From Mesorhizobium sp. LSJC280B00 (GTDB lineage Bacteria; Pseudomonadota; Alphaproteobacteria; Rhizobiales; Rhizobiaceae): a stretch of DNA of 64,000 bases. Below, in pieces: positions 17,621-27,514 of this stretch. The position numbers and the translations under genes were made by a program. The notes beneath the pieces were generated by a model. That model had not been told where the DNA came from, searched no databases, and was given only the letters and a program-made list of their open reading frames with translations. Each line of letters starts with the position of its first letter. Position 1 is the stretch's first letter. The stretch lies in the NCBI RefSeq assembly GCF_000502835.1, contig NZ_AYVL01000010.1:1-64000 (forward strand), written 5' to 3'.

Positions 17621-19161
17621 CGCCCGGCCCCGTTTGCGGCCGCGCGACGCAACTGCGCCAGCGGCGGCCAGGGATTGTCACGGGGTGCGGCCGTGCCGCG
17701 GCGCGGATTGAGATATTCGCCGCCCTTGGCCAGGATATCGTCGACGCTGCGGATTTCGCCTTCGTAGCCGCCAAGCCTGACATAATCGTCGCGGCGCATG
17801 GTGAACTCGATCGGCGCCACCAGCGCCGGGGTCGGCACATAGCCGAAGGCGCCTTCCGGCACGCGGGTGACGTCGACCATCAGCGTGATGCCGCCGCCCG
17901 GCCAGACATAGACCGGCGCGCCGCCGACCGTCACATAGGTCGTCAAGCCCTGCACCGAGCGGGTCAGATTGACCGGGTTCTCGGTGACGCCGGCGCGCAG
18001 CGAGCCGCCGGCGCCGCCGACGAAAAGCACGGTGCAGAGCGCCGGCTCGCAATTGTCCTCGATCAGTTCGACCGACTTCCGCAGCCGCTCCGGGAACGGT
18101 TTCTGGACCGGCTTCAGTTCGTCGTCGAGCTCGTAATAGGCGAATTGCTCGCCGGTGGTCGAGACCATCAGCAGCGACATGCCGGGGCGCGCACCCTTTT
18201 TGGCGTTCCATTCACCAAGGATCGACAGCGGGTCGGAAATGCTGGTGCCGCCCCAGCCGAGGCCGGGCTCCGACACCTTGAAATAACGGCCCGGCGTCGA
18301 ACGGCGGCCGATGATCTTGATGCCGGTATCCTGCCAGCCAAGCACCTTGCCGGCCTGATGCTCGGAGACGACGCCGGTGATGTGGTCATCGACCACCACC
18401 ACCTCGTCGACAAGGCCGCGCCATTGGGTCGCGAACATGCCTATGGTAGCCGAACCGCAGCCGACGCGCATGCGCTGCTCGAGCTTGCCGTCGATGACCG
18501 GCGGCTTGCCGGCTTCGACGATGACGGTGGCGCCGCCGTCGATGACGAGTTCAACCGGTTTGCGGTTGCACAGGGCGAGCATGGCGTCGCAGGTGGCGCG
18601 CCCTTCAGCCTTCGAGCCGCCGGTCAAATGATGTACGCCGCCCAGCGACAGCATCTGCGAGCCGTATTCGCCGGTCGTGACATGGCCGATCGCCTCGCCT
18701 TGGGCACGGACCGTCGCCGTTTCGGGGCCGATATGACGGTCGGTGTCGATCTTCACCTTGACGCCGCAATAGGAGAAGATGCCCTCGGTGACGACGGTGA
18801 CCAGATCGACGCCCTCGACCTCCTGGCTGACGATGAAGGGCGCCGGCTTGTAATCGGGATAGGTGGTGCCGGCGCCGATGGCGGTGACGAAGCGGCGGCC
18901 GGTGTTGACCAGTTCGCCGTCCCATGTCTCGCCTTCTTCGGCAAAGGGTACGATTGCGGCGCCGGTCTCGGCCGCGTGGTCGAGGATGGTCAGTGGATCC
19001 ATCCGCACGATCCTGCCGCCAACATTGCCGTAGCGGTCGCAGGCGCCGGTGCGGCTTTCGGCGATGTAGCACATGACCGGACAGGCATCGCAGCGGATCT
19101 TCTCGGCCACCAGCTTCTCGCCGGGATCGTGTGTCTCGAAGCGTTCGGCAAGCTCGCTCAT
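17617..19161 (-). CDS. 6-hydroxynicotinate reductase-like iron-sulfur protein
   Basis: This 514-aa protein resembles 6-hydroxynicotinate reductase, which reduces 6-hydroxynicotinate to 1,4,5,6-tetrahydro-6-oxonicotinate using reduced ferredoxin in the pathway known from Eubacterium barkeri. A reductive route has also been described in Azorhizobium. An N-terminal cluster motif is clear: C24, C27, C31 and C41 (CxxCxxxC plus a distal Cys), fitting a [4Fe-4S] centre. Further conserved Gly-rich segments follow. It overlaps the molybdenum hydroxylase gene by 4 bp. The exact substrate is unproved. Confidence 0.8.
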   Translation of the reverse strand: MSELAERFETHDPGEKLVAEKIRCDACPVMCYIAESRTGACDRYGNVGGRIVRMDPLTILDHAAETGAAIVPFAEEGETWDGELVNTGRRFVTAIGAGTTYPDYKPAPFIVSQEVEGVDLVTVVTEGIFSYCGVKVKIDTDRHIGPETATVRAQGEAIGHVTTGEYGSQMLSLGGVHHLTGGSKAEGRATCDAMLALCNRKPVELVIDGGATVIVEAGKPPVIDGKLEQRMRVGCGSATIGMFATQWRGLVDEVVVVDDHITGVVSEHQAGKVLGWQDTGIKIIGRRSTPGRYFKVSEPGLGWGGTSISDPLSILGEWNAKKGARPGMSLLMVSTTGEQFAYYELDDELKPVQKPFPERLRKSVELIEDNCEPALCTVLFVGGAGGSLRAGVTENPVNLTRSVQGLTTYVTVGGAPVYVWPGGGITLMVDVTRVPEGAFGYVPTPALVAPIEFTMRRDDYVRLGGYEGEIRSVDDILAKGGEYLNPRRGTAAPRDNPWPPLAQLRRAAANGAGR

Positions 19162-21914
19162 CGGCGCGCCTCCTTGTCGAGGATGGCGGCGCGAATGCGG
19201 GTCGGCGTCGCCGGAATTTTGGTGACCAGCACACCGGTGGCGTGGCGGATGGCGTTGAGGATCGCCGGCGCCGTCGGGATCAGCACATGCTCGCCCAAAC
19301 CCTTGGCGCCGAAGGGTCCTTCCGGATCCGGAACTTCTATCAGGATGGTCTCGATCGGTGGCACGTCGCCGATCGTCGGGATCAGATAGTCGTGCAGGTT
19401 TTCGGTGCGGCCGGGGATATATTCTTCCATCAGCGCCATGCCGATGCCCTGGGCGATGCCACCCTCGATCTGGCCCTCTGCCAGTAAAGGGTTGATGGCC
19501 TTGCCGATATCGTGCGCGGCGGTGATTTTTATAAGCTTCACGGTGCCGAGCCTGAGGTCGACCTCCAGTTCGGCGATCTGGGCGCCATAGCCATAGACGG
19601 CATAAGGCTTGCCTTGGCCCTTGGCATCGAGCGGCAGCGTCGGCGGGTCATAGCTTTCCTCGGCACGGAAGACAAAGCCTTCGGCGTCTGCCTTCAGCGA
19701 GGAAAGATCGATGCGGCGCGTCGCTTCGCCTTCCCCGATGCTCAGACTTGTGCCGTCCAGCGCAATCGCCGCCTTTTCCGAGACATTGGCGAAACGCAAG
19801 ATCTCATCGCGCAAGGCGCGGCCGGCCTTTTCGGCGGCCTTGCCGGTGACGAAGGTCTGGCGCGAGGCCGACGTCTTGCCGGCGTCGGGGGTGATCGCCG
19901 TGTCGGCGCCTTTCAGCCGCAGCTTTTCAAGCGGAAGACCCAACGCGTCGGCGCAGATCTGCGCGATGACAGTGTTCGAACCTTGCCCGATATCGACCGC
20001 CCCCTGATGCAGGACGACTTCGCCCGATGCCGAGATGCCGACCTTGATAGTCGACGGATTGGGCAGCGAGGTGTTGCCGCAACCGTACCAGCAAGAGGCG
20101 ACGCCGACGCCGCGTTTTTTTTCGCCGCTGCTACGGGCGTTGAACGCGTCGGCGTCAGTTAGGGCACGCCGCCAATGTGAGCGCAGGGCCTCGAGGCAGT
20201 CGGCGATGCCGACGCCCGACTCGAGCCGCTGGCCGGTGACTGTTTCGGATCCGTTCCGAAGGCAGTTCTTCAGGCGAAAGTCGAGCCGATCCATGCCGAG
20301 CTTGTCGGCCAGGTCGTCATAGAGGGTCTCCTGCATGATCGTCGCCTGCGGCACGCCGAAACCGCGAAAGGCGCCGGCAATCGGGCCATTGGTGTGGATG
20401 GCGCGGCCTTCGGCCCGATAGTTCGGCGTCGCATAGGGGCCGGAGGCGTGCACCGGCACGCGGTTGGCGACCGTCGGCCCCCAACTGGCATAGGCGCCGG
20501 TGTTGAAATCGCCGGCGAAGACCATGCCGGTGATGCGGCCGTCGGCATCGGCGCCGATGCTCGCTCTCATCTGAGCGGGATGGCGCTTGGTGGTCGAGAT
20601 CATCGATTCGGTGCGGCTGTAGGCGAGCGCCGCCGGCCGGCCGGTTTTCATGGCGACGAGGCCGATGAGCGGTTGCAGCGAGACGTCGAGCTTGGAGCCG
20701 AAGCCGCCGCCGGTGGCGGTCGGCACGATGCGCACCTGTTCCGGGGCAAGGCCGAGCACTTTTGCCGTGTCGTCACGGTCCATATAGGGCGCCTGCGTGC
20801 AGGCGACGACGACCAGCGTGTCGCCGTCCATGAAGGCATAGCCGGCTTCCGGTTCGATATAGGCGTGCTCGACATAGGAAGTGTGGATGGCGCCGGAAAC
20901 GGCGAAAGCCGCACCGGCGAGCGCGGCTTCGGGGTCGCCACGCTCCACGAAGCCGGAGGTGAGCAGGTTCGAGGGCCGGTTTTCATGGACTAGTTGCGCA
21001 CCGCCGGCCTGCGCTTCGCCAGTTTCCAGAAAATGCGGCAACTCGGTCCAACTGACAGGGAAATCGGCTAGGTCGAGATCGAGGATAGCCTCGCGTTCGC
21101 CGGCGACCAGCGCCACCGCCTCACCGCGAAAGCGCGAAACCCCTTCGGCCAGCGCCGGCTGGTCGGCGAAGGGCGCGATGACGCCGAAACAATTCTTTCC
21201 CGGAATGTCGGCGGCGGTGAAGACGCCGGCAATGCCAGGACGGGATTTCACCCAGCTGCCGAGATCGCCAAAAGTGAAAGCGGCATGATAATGCGGCGAG
21301 CGGACCACCAACACCGACAATGCGTCGGCCGGGAATGAATCACCGCCGAATTTTTCGCCGCCAGTGACTTTCGGAAGGCCATCGAGGCGGATCGGGGAGG
21401 AGCCGACGGCATGGCCAGAGGATGGCATGCGCTGATCGAGACCGTCGGCGTGGCGCCAAGCATCCATCACCGCGGCGACGATCTTGCGGTAGCCGGTACA
21501 GCGGCAGAGCACGCCGCCCAGTGCATCCTGCGTTTCGGCCTCGCTCGGGCAAGGCGTCCTGTCCAGGAGTGCCGTTGCCGCGACCAGCAGGCCGGGCGTG
21601 CAGGCGCCGCATTGCGCTGCGCCATGGCTGAGGAACGAAGCCTGCAGCGCCGACAACCGGCCATTGGCGAGGCCTTCGACGGTCGTCACCACGGTGCCGG
21701 AGGCGGAAGCCGCGGGCATCAGGCAGGCGCAGACCGGCTCGCCGTCGACCAGCACCGTGCAGGCGCCGCAATCGCCGGCATCGCAGCCGATCTTGGTGCC
21801 GGTCAGCCGCAGTTCGTCGCGCAACACCGCGGACAGCCGCCGCACCGGCGGCACGCAAACGCTGACGGCGGCGCCGTTGACTTCGAAGGCGATGTCGGCG
21901 CGCTCCATGTCCAT
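19158..21914 (-). CDS. Xanthine dehydrogenase-family hydroxylase, fused [2Fe-2S] and molybdopterin subunits
   Basis: This 918-aa enzyme hydroxylates a heteroaromatic or aldehyde carbon using water. Residues 1-160 form the two [2Fe-2S] domains (C44/C49/C52/C64 and C102/C105/C137/C139). Residues from about 175 form the molybdenum-cofactor domains with GGGFGSK, GAFRGFG and the KGLGE motif carrying the catalytic glutamate. In many relatives these are separate genes, so the fusion is notable. With the FAD gene just upstream it completes an electron chain Mo-FeS-FeS-FAD. Nicotinate or a related pyridine is the best guess from the adjacent reductase. Confidence 0.88.
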   Translation of the reverse strand: MDMERADIAFEVNGAAVSVCVPPVRRLSAVLRDELRLTGTKIGCDAGDCGACTVLVDGEPVCACLMPAASASGTVVTTVEGLANGRLSALQASFLSHGAAQCGACTPGLLVAATALLDRTPCPSEAETQDALGGVLCRCTGYRKIVAAVMDAWRHADGLDQRMPSSGHAVGSSPIRLDGLPKVTGGEKFGGDSFPADALSVLVVRSPHYHAAFTFGDLGSWVKSRPGIAGVFTAADIPGKNCFGVIAPFADQPALAEGVSRFRGEAVALVAGEREAILDLDLADFPVSWTELPHFLETGEAQAGGAQLVHENRPSNLLTSGFVERGDPEAALAGAAFAVSGAIHTSYVEHAYIEPEAGYAFMDGDTLVVVACTQAPYMDRDDTAKVLGLAPEQVRIVPTATGGGFGSKLDVSLQPLIGLVAMKTGRPAALAYSRTESMISTTKRHPAQMRASIGADADGRITGMVFAGDFNTGAYASWGPTVANRVPVHASGPYATPNYRAEGRAIHTNGPIAGAFRGFGVPQATIMQETLYDDLADKLGMDRLDFRLKNCLRNGSETVTGQRLESGVGIADCLEALRSHWRRALTDADAFNARSSGEKKRGVGVASCWYGCGNTSLPNPSTIKVGISASGEVVLHQGAVDIGQGSNTVIAQICADALGLPLEKLRLKGADTAITPDAGKTSASRQTFVTGKAAEKAGRALRDEILRFANVSEKAAIALDGTSLSIGEGEATRRIDLSSLKADAEGFVFRAEESYDPPTLPLDAKGQGKPYAVYGYGAQIAELEVDLRLGTVKLIKITAAHDIGKAINPLLAEGQIEGGIAQGIGMALMEEYIPGRTENLHDYLIPTIGDVPPIETILIEVPDPEGPFGAKGLGEHVLIPTAPAILNAIRHATGVLVTKIPATPTRIRAAILDKEARR

Positions 21915-22774
21915 CAGGCCGCCGCCCTTTCGTCGGGAACAGCGCCCATCGCACCAAGCACGGCGCGGGCGACGATCTCGCGCGCAGCGTCCAGCCGATA
22001 TTCGGCGCTGCCGCGCACGTCGCCGATCGGCGACAGCTCGTCCATCGGTGCGGATTGGATCGCAGTGGCCAGCGCGTGGCCGACGGGCCGGCCGCGTAGC
22101 GCCGCCTCGACACCCGCCAGGCGCCTGGCGACAACCGAGCAGGAACCGACGGCGACGGCCGCGTTCCTGACCCTACCATCTTCGACGGCCAGGCGTGCGG
22201 CGGCCATGGCGATGGAGATGACGAGATAACGCCGCGCGCCGAGTTTCACGAAGGCGGAGCTGCCGGCGGTCGCGGGTTTGGGAATGCGGATTGCCATGAC
22301 CATTTCGCCGGGCTGCAGTGCGGTGCGACGGTTGCCGAGGATGAATTCTGCAAGGGGCAGATGCCGGGTCGCCACAGCGGAACGCAGTTCGACTTCGGCA
22401 TCGAGCACCAGCAGCGGCGGCACGCCGTCGGCGGCCGGCGAGGCGTTGCAGAGATTGCCGGCAATCGAGGCAACGTTCTGGATCTGCACCGAGCCGACTT
22501 CCCGCGCCGCCTGCTTCAGCGCGTCGAAAGCCGCCGGCAGAGGATGGCGGACGAGATCGGTCCAGGTGGTGCGCGCGCCGACGAGCCAATGGTTTTCGGC
22601 TTCGGCAATGCCGCGCAATGCCACCAGGCCATTGATATCGAGGACATTGTCGCGGAAAGGCTTGCTGCCCTGTGCCGGATAGAAGTCGGTGCCGCCGGCG
22701 AGGATGCGCCATTGCCCTTCGCCCAGCAAAGCGAGGGCGTCGTCGACCGTGGTGGGTTTTGCGTAACGGATCAC
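21914..22774 (-). CDS. FAD-binding subunit of the molybdenum hydroxylase
   Basis: This 286-aa CO-dehydrogenase/xanthine-dehydrogenase FAD subunit passes electrons from the fused Fe-S/Mo subunit to an acceptor. Its PCMH-type FAD domain shows [10 protein letters not shown] and [21 protein letters not shown], followed by the C-terminal domain of the family. I chose GTG 22774 ([12 protein letters not shown]) because it has a GGGAAGG ribosome site 8 bp upstream and starts at the conserved position. It is first in the operon, and its stop overlaps the next start. Confidence 0.88.
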   Translation of the reverse strand: MIRYAKPTTVDDALALLGEGQWRILAGGTDFYPAQGSKPFRDNVLDINGLVALRGIAEAENHWLVGARTTWTDLVRHPLPAAFDALKQAAREVGSVQIQNVASIAGNLCNASPAADGVPPLLVLDAEVELRSAVATRHLPLAEFILGNRRTALQPGEMVMAIRIPKPATAGSSAFVKLGARRYLVISIAMAAARLAVEDGRVRNAAVAVGSCSVVARRLAGVEAALRGRPVGHALATAIQSAPMDELSPIGDVRGSAEYRLDAAREIVARAVLGAMGAVPDERAAA

Positions 22775-22850
22775 GCTTTGCCTTCCCAGAATGGGCTTCC
22801 CGAGAGGGGATCCTGCCGAAAGATTTTCCCGAGCATTCAAGGCAGGAAAT

Positions 22851-22868
22851 TCATTCGTATGCAAATGA
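22851..22868. promoter_or_regulatory. Candidate MarR-type operator
   Basis: TCATT-N8-AATGA forms an imperfect dyad that overlaps the -10 element and the predicted start site of the minus-strand promoter at 22865-22892. The position suits a repressor encoded in the operon. Assignment to the MarR protein is inference. Confidence 0.45.
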
Positions 22869-22892
22869 TATCAAGCCGGCAGGAATTGTCAA
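22865..22892 (-). promoter_or_regulatory. Sigma-70 promoter of the heteroaromatic operon
   Basis: On the minus strand TTGACA (22892-22887) is followed after 16 bp by TATCAT (22870-22865), a near-consensus promoter about 90 bp upstream of the GTG start of the FAD-subunit gene. Confidence 0.6.
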
Positions 22893-23046
22893 AGCCAGAG
22901 TTTGCACGGCTGTTGGCACCGGTGCACCCGGAACGCATTTGTTATGCCATGAGAGGTTGACGCAGCCGGCCATCTGGTCAAGTTTCTGCGTCCGGTCGCG
23001 TTTTCATTGGAGCCTAAGCTCAAGACCAAGAAAATAAGGAGGCTCC

Positions 23047-23646
23047 ATGGCCGACGAAGCGCTTGTCGTTATCGACCTGCAGAACGATTTCTGCCCGGGT
23101 GGCGCCCTTGAAGTGGCCGGTGGCGACGAAATCGTGCCGTTGGTCAATGACCTGATCCGGCGGACCGAGCACGTCCTGCTGACGCAGGACTGGCACCCTG
23201 CCGGCCATTCGAGCTTTGCCTCCAGCCACCCCGGCAAGCACCCGTTCGAAACGATCGACGTGCCTTATGGCCACCAGACGCTGTGGCCGGATCACTGCAT
23301 CCAGGGCAGCCTGGGATCGGATTTCCATTCGGGCCTCGCCTGGAGCAAGGCCGAGCTGGTGATCCGCAAGGGGTTCCGTCCTGCGATCGACAGCTATTCC
23401 GCATTCTTCGAGAACGACCGGACGACGCCGACCGGCCTTGCCGGCTATCTCCGGGATCGGAACATCGAGACGCTGACCCTGGTCGGCCTGGCGACGGATT
23501 TCTGCGTCGCCTTTTCGGCGCTCGACGCAGTCAAGCTCGGTTTTGAGACGTCCGTGCGGCTCGACGCCTGCCGCGGCATCGATCTCAACGGCTCCGTGGA
23601 GAGGATGCTGGGCCGGATGCGCGATGCCGGCGTGACACTGATTTGA
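23047..23646 (+). CDS. pncA: Nicotinamidase
   Basis: PncA hydrolyses nicotinamide to nicotinate and ammonia in NAD salvage. The 199-aa protein has the catalytic triad of the family, D10 (VIDLQNDF), K108 (VIRKGF) and C153 (GLATDFCVAFS), and the metal-binding stretch QDWHPAGH (D48, H50, H54). A strong AAGGAGG site precedes the ATG. It is divergent from the molybdenum hydroxylase/6-hydroxynicotinate reductase operon, so its product nicotinate is a plausible feed for that pathway as well as for PncB. Confidence 0.94.
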   Translation: MADEALVVIDLQNDFCPGGALEVAGGDEIVPLVNDLIRRTEHVLLTQDWHPAGHSSFASSHPGKHPFETIDVPYGHQTLWPDHCIQGSLGSDFHSGLAWSKAELVIRKGFRPAIDSYSAFFENDRTTPTGLAGYLRDRNIETLTLVGLATDFCVAFSALDAVKLGFETSVRLDACRGIDLNGSVERMLGRMRDAGVTLI

Positions 23647-23686
23647 ACGTCATCCACCCGAACCTGACAGACTTTTGAGGGGCTTC

Positions 23687-25114
23687 ATGCGGTTTGCGGC
23701 GTTGACGGCAAGTGCTGCACTTATTGCAGCAATCTTTTCTCCGAGAGCGGTTCTCGCGGCCGAAGCGCACGAATTGCCGGGCGCCGCCATGTCGCTTTGG
23801 TGGGTGCTGCCGTTTGCCGGGCTATTGCTTTGCATCGCGACCGGCCCGCTGCTGTTCCATCATGCTTGGGAGCACCATTACGGCAAGATCGCTGCCTTCT
23901 GGGCAGCGTTGGTGATCGGGCCGCTGGCCATCGCCTTCGGCATCCCGTCCGCCACGCAGGCGGTGCTGCATGCGCTGCTCACCGAATACATGTCGTTCAT
24001 CATCCTGCTGTTTGCGCTGTTCACCATTTCGGGCGGTATCTTCGTTGCCGGCAACATACACGGCACGCCGCTGGTCAATGCCGGGCTGTTGCTGGGAGGG
24101 GCGCTGCTTGCCTCGATCATTGGCACAACCGGCGCCTCGATGATCCTGATCCGGCCGCTCATCCGCGCCAACGACAACCGGCGCTTCAACGCCCATGTCG
24201 TCATCTTTTTCATCTTCCTGGTTTCCAACATCGGCGGGTCGCTAACGCCGCTGGGCGATCCGCCGCTGTTCGTCGGCTTTCTGCGCGGCGTCGATTTCTT
24301 CTGGACGACAGTTCACCTGCTGCCCGAGACGCTGTTCGTCGCCGGCGTGGTGCTGGCTGTTTTCCTGGCGATCGACATCATCATGCATCGCCGGGAGGAA
24401 GGCGCGCCGAAGATCAAGGATCCGACGCCCGACAGCAAGGTGCGCATTCGCGGCCTGGCCAACATCCCGCTGCTGGCCGGCGTAATCGCCGCGATCCTGA
24501 TTTCCGCTGCCTGGAAGCCGGGAGTGAGTTTCTCTTTTCAGGGCGTCAGCCTCGAGCTGCAGAATCTGGTGCGCGACGCCGCCATCCTGATACTGGCCTT
24601 CACTTCGCTTGTCGTCTCGCCGAAGGAGTTTCGCGGCGCAAACGCCTTCAACTGGGGGCCGATTGCCGAGGTGGCGAAGCTGTTCGCCAGCATCTTCATC
24701 TGCATCGTGCCGGTCGTCGCCATATTGCGGGCCGGGCTCGACGGCGCGCTGGCGCCGTTGGTGCTGCTGGTCAGTTCGCCGACCGGCGCGCCGGACAACC
24801 TTGCCTATTTCTGGCTGACCGGAGCGCTGTCGTCCTTCCTCGACAATGCGCCGACCTATCTGGTGTTCTTCGAGCTGGCTGGCGGCGATGCGCAGCATCT
24901 GATGACCGAGTTCGCCTCGACGCTGGCGGCGATCTCGGCAGGCGCGGTGTTCATGGGCGCCAACACCTATGTCGGCAATGCGCCGAATTTCATGGTCTAT
25001 GCCATTGCCAGGCATCGCGGCATCAAGATGCCGAGCTTCTTTGGCTATATGGCATGGTCGGGCGCGGTGCTGATCCCGACATTCCTGCTTGCCGGCTTGC
25101 TGTTCTTTGCCTGA
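23687..25114 (+). CDS. Sodium:proton antiporter / anion-transporter superfamily protein
   Basis: This 475-aa polytopic membrane protein has an N-terminal signal-like helix and about eleven further hydrophobic segments. The SNIGGSLTPLGDPPLF motif (about residues 180-195) and GANTYVGNAPNFM near the end are typical of the NhaD/citrate-transporter ion-transporter superfamily. ATG 23687 follows a GAGGGG site. It is 40 bp downstream of pncA and could be co-transcribed. The physiological ion is not clear from sequence, and a role in carboxylate uptake is possible. Confidence 0.8.
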   Translation: MRFAALTASAALIAAIFSPRAVLAAEAHELPGAAMSLWWVLPFAGLLLCIATGPLLFHHAWEHHYGKIAAFWAALVIGPLAIAFGIPSATQAVLHALLTEYMSFIILLFALFTISGGIFVAGNIHGTPLVNAGLLLGGALLASIIGTTGASMILIRPLIRANDNRRFNAHVVIFFIFLVSNIGGSLTPLGDPPLFVGFLRGVDFFWTTVHLLPETLFVAGVVLAVFLAIDIIMHRREEGAPKIKDPTPDSKVRIRGLANIPLLAGVIAAILISAAWKPGVSFSFQGVSLELQNLVRDAAILILAFTSLVVSPKEFRGANAFNWGPIAEVAKLFASIFICIVPVVAILRAGLDGALAPLVLLVSSPTGAPDNLAYFWLTGALSSFLDNAPTYLVFFELAGGDAQHLMTEFASTLAAISAGAVFMGANTYVGNAPNFMVYAIARHRGIKMPSFFGYMAWSGAVLIPTFLLAGLLFFA

Positions 25115-25834
25115 TCATCCGACGCCGACATAGCGACGGACCGCCGAGGGATCGGCACGCAGCTCCTCAACGTCGACCGTCTCGCGGTTGCGGCCGTTTT
25201 CGATGAAACAAACGCGGTCTGCGACCGAGAGCACGGCATCGACGCGCTGCTCGACAAGAATTGTCGACACGCCAAGCGCACGCAGCTTCGACACCGTTTC
25301 GCGGATCTTGGCGATCATCGACGGCATCAGCCCTTCGGTCGGCTCGTCGAGCAGAAGCACCTGTGGTTCCAGGCACAGGGCGCGGGCCATGGCCAGCATC
25401 TGCTGCTCACCGCCGGACAGCGTGCCGGAACGCTGCCTGAGGCGCTGGCGCAGCAGCGGAAAAAGATCGAGCACGTTTTCGCGCGTCGCCTTGCCCTTGT
25501 TGCGGGCCATCAGGCCGATCTCGATGTTTTCAGCCACCGTCATCTCGGCGAACAGCCGCCGGCCCTGCGGCACGTAGGCGAGGCCGGCCTTGGGCACCTC
25601 GTGCGCCGGCAAGCCGGTCAATTCCCGCCCTTCGAGCCGGATCGAGCCTGAGCTTACCGGCACCAGGCCCATGATTGCCTTCAGCGTCGTCGTCTTGCCG
25701 GCGCCGTTGCGGCCGAACAGGCAGAGCACTTCGCCCTCGTTCAAGACAAGATCGAGGCCATAGAGCACCTGGACCTCGCCATAGAAGCAGTCGACCCCGG
25801 AGATCGTCAGTGCCTTGGACTGGGCCTCAGCCAT
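25115..25834 (-). CDS. livF: Branched-chain amino acid-type ABC transporter ATPase (LivF)
   Basis: This 239-aa ATPase of a HAAT-family importer has Walker A GRNGAGKT (residues 41-48), signature LSGGEQQM and Walker B VLLLDEPTEGL, followed by the short LivF C-terminus. ATG 25834 (MAEAQSK) overlaps the livG stop by 8 bp. Its own stop abuts the stop of the convergent antiporter gene with no spacer (TGATCA). It is the last gene of a binding protein-H-M-G-F series. The ligand is unknown; this family also takes amides, urea and aromatic acids. Confidence 0.9.
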   Translation of the reverse strand: MAEAQSKALTISGVDCFYGEVQVLYGLDLVLNEGEVLCLFGRNGAGKTTTLKAIMGLVPVSSGSIRLEGRELTGLPAHEVPKAGLAYVPQGRRLFAEMTVAENIEIGLMARNKGKATRENVLDLFPLLRQRLRQRSGTLSGGEQQMLAMARALCLEPQVLLLDEPTEGLMPSMIAKIRETVSKLRALGVSTILVEQRVDAVLSVADRVCFIENGRNRETVDVEELRADPSAVRRYVGVG

Positions 25835-26555
25835 GGGTCGTCCCCAGATAGGCGTCCTGCACCGCGGCATTGGCGCGGATCTGCTCGGGCGTGCCTTCAG
25901 CCAAAATCCTGCCGGCGTTGAAGACGGTGATGCGGTCGGCGAGCCGCATGACCACCGGCATGTTGTGCTCGATCAAAAGCACGGTGGCGCTATCGGCGAT
26001 CTCGCGCACCAGCTCGATGAAATTATCGATCTCGCTGTCGGCCAGCCCTTGCGTCGGTTCGTCGAGGATCAGCAGCCGCGGCTTCAGTGCCAGTCCCATC
26101 GCCACTTCCAGCAACCGCTGGTGACCGTAGGACAGCTGCCCGGCCGGCATGTCGGCGCGGTCGGCAAGGCCGGTACGCTCGAGCGCGGCCATGACGCCGG
26201 TGTGAACCGCGCCCTTCGAGCGGCCGTCGGTCAGCGTGCGCTGCACCGGCAGGGCAACATTGTCGTAGGCGCTGAGATTGGCAAAGACGCTGGTGATCTG
26301 GAAAGTGTAGGCGACGCCAAGGCGAACCCTGGCGTAGGCCGGCAGATTGGTGATGTCCGCGCCGTCGAAGACGATCATGCCCGACGAGGGCTGGATACGG
26401 CCGCTGACCAGGCTGACGAAGGTGGTCTTGCCGGCACCGTTGGGGCCGATGACAGCGCGGATCTCGCCCGGCATCAGCGCGAAGTCGACGCCGTCGACGG
26501 CGCGCAAGCCGCCGAAACTGCGCGACAGGCCTTTGGTGGTGAGCAGCGGCATCAT
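25827..26555 (-). CDS. livG: Branched-chain amino acid-type ABC transporter ATPase (LivG)
   Basis: This 242-aa ATPase partners LivF. It has Walker A GPNGAGKT (residues 37-44), a variant signature LSYGHQRLLE and Walker B LLILDEPTQGL, and ends in the LivG-type tail with VQDAYLG. ATG 26555 overlaps the livM stop as ATGA; an upstream ATG (26564) adds three residues. The tight overlaps imply a single translational unit for livMGF. Confidence 0.9.
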   Translation of the reverse strand: MMPLLTTKGLSRSFGGLRAVDGVDFALMPGEIRAVIGPNGAGKTTFVSLVSGRIQPSSGMIVFDGADITNLPAYARVRLGVAYTFQITSVFANLSAYDNVALPVQRTLTDGRSKGAVHTGVMAALERTGLADRADMPAGQLSYGHQRLLEVAMGLALKPRLLILDEPTQGLADSEIDNFIELVREIADSATVLLIEHNMPVVMRLADRITVFNAGRILAEGTPEQIRANAAVQDAYLGTTHG

Positions 26556-27514
26556 GGCAACCACCCGAGCCAGCGCTGGCGGATGCTGCCGAGAATGCCT
26601 CTCGGGAAGAACAGCACCAGCAGGATGAGCGCTATGCCGACGATCAGCAGATAGGCCGAGGTGTAGCCGCTGGCGACATCGATGACATAATACATGAACA
26701 GCGTGCCGATCAGCGGACCGAGCGTGGTAGCGGCACCGCCCAGCAGCACCCAGAGCAGCGGCAGGATGGAATATTGCACCGAAGCGAAGCTCGAGCCGAC
26801 ATAGCCGAACAGCAGCGCATAGGCCGCGCCGGAAGCCGCGCAGATGCTGCCTGAGATGACGACGGCGGCGAGCTTGTTGGAAAATGTATCATAGCCAAGC
26901 ATTTTGGTCCGCTCTTCGTTCTCGCGGATGGCGACCAGCACGCGACCGTAGCCGGAGCGGACTATCGCCAGGCTTATGAGCAGCACGATCGAGAACAGTG
27001 CCAGCGCGCTCATATAGCGCACGGTCGGGTTGGTGAGGTCGAGCGACGTGCTGCCCAGGACAAGGACACGCATCGGCTGCGGCACGACCATGCCCTGGTC
27101 GCCACCGGTCCAGGCAGCGAAATAGAGGATGACGAGATAGAATACCTGCGCGAACATCATAGTGACGATCATGAAGGCGACGCCGGAGGTGCGCAGCGCC
27201 AGCAGCCCGATCACCAGCGCGAGAAGCGCGCCGCAGGCAAGCCCGGCTGCGAAGGCGGCCGGCACGCTCCAGCCGAGATGGATGACGGCAAGGCCGGCGC
27301 CATAGAGCCCGGCTGAAAAGAACATGGCATGGCCGAGGCTAAGCAGCCCGACATAGCCGAACAGCAGATTGTAGCCCATGGCGAAGACCGCCAGCACCAT
27401 GATGCGGGCGAGCAGGCCGTGATGGTATTCCGGCAGGACGAAGCTAAGCCCGAAAAGCAGGGCGATGACGCCGAGGTGCAGCGCATATGGCTTTGCCGGC
27501 GAAGCATCCTTCAT
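26552..27514 (-). CDS. livM: Branched-chain amino acid-type ABC transporter permease (LivM)
   Basis: This 320-aa inner-membrane permease has eight to nine helices. The GLLSLGHAMFF segment and the cytoplasmic coupling region around VRSGYGRVLVAIRENEERTKMLG are characteristic of LivM proteins. It overlaps both neighbours by 4 bp and forms the translocation pore together with LivH. Confidence 0.92.
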   Translation of the reverse strand: MKDASPAKPYALHLGVIALLFGLSFVLPEYHHGLLARIMVLAVFAMGYNLLFGYVGLLSLGHAMFFSAGLYGAGLAVIHLGWSVPAAFAAGLACGALLALVIGLLALRTSGVAFMIVTMMFAQVFYLVILYFAAWTGGDQGMVVPQPMRVLVLGSTSLDLTNPTVRYMSALALFSIVLLISLAIVRSGYGRVLVAIRENEERTKMLGYDTFSNKLAAVVISGSICAASGAAYALLFGYVGSSFASVQYSILPLLWVLLGGAATTLGPLIGTLFMYYVIDVASGYTSAYLLIVGIALILLVLFFPRGILGSIRQRWLGWLP

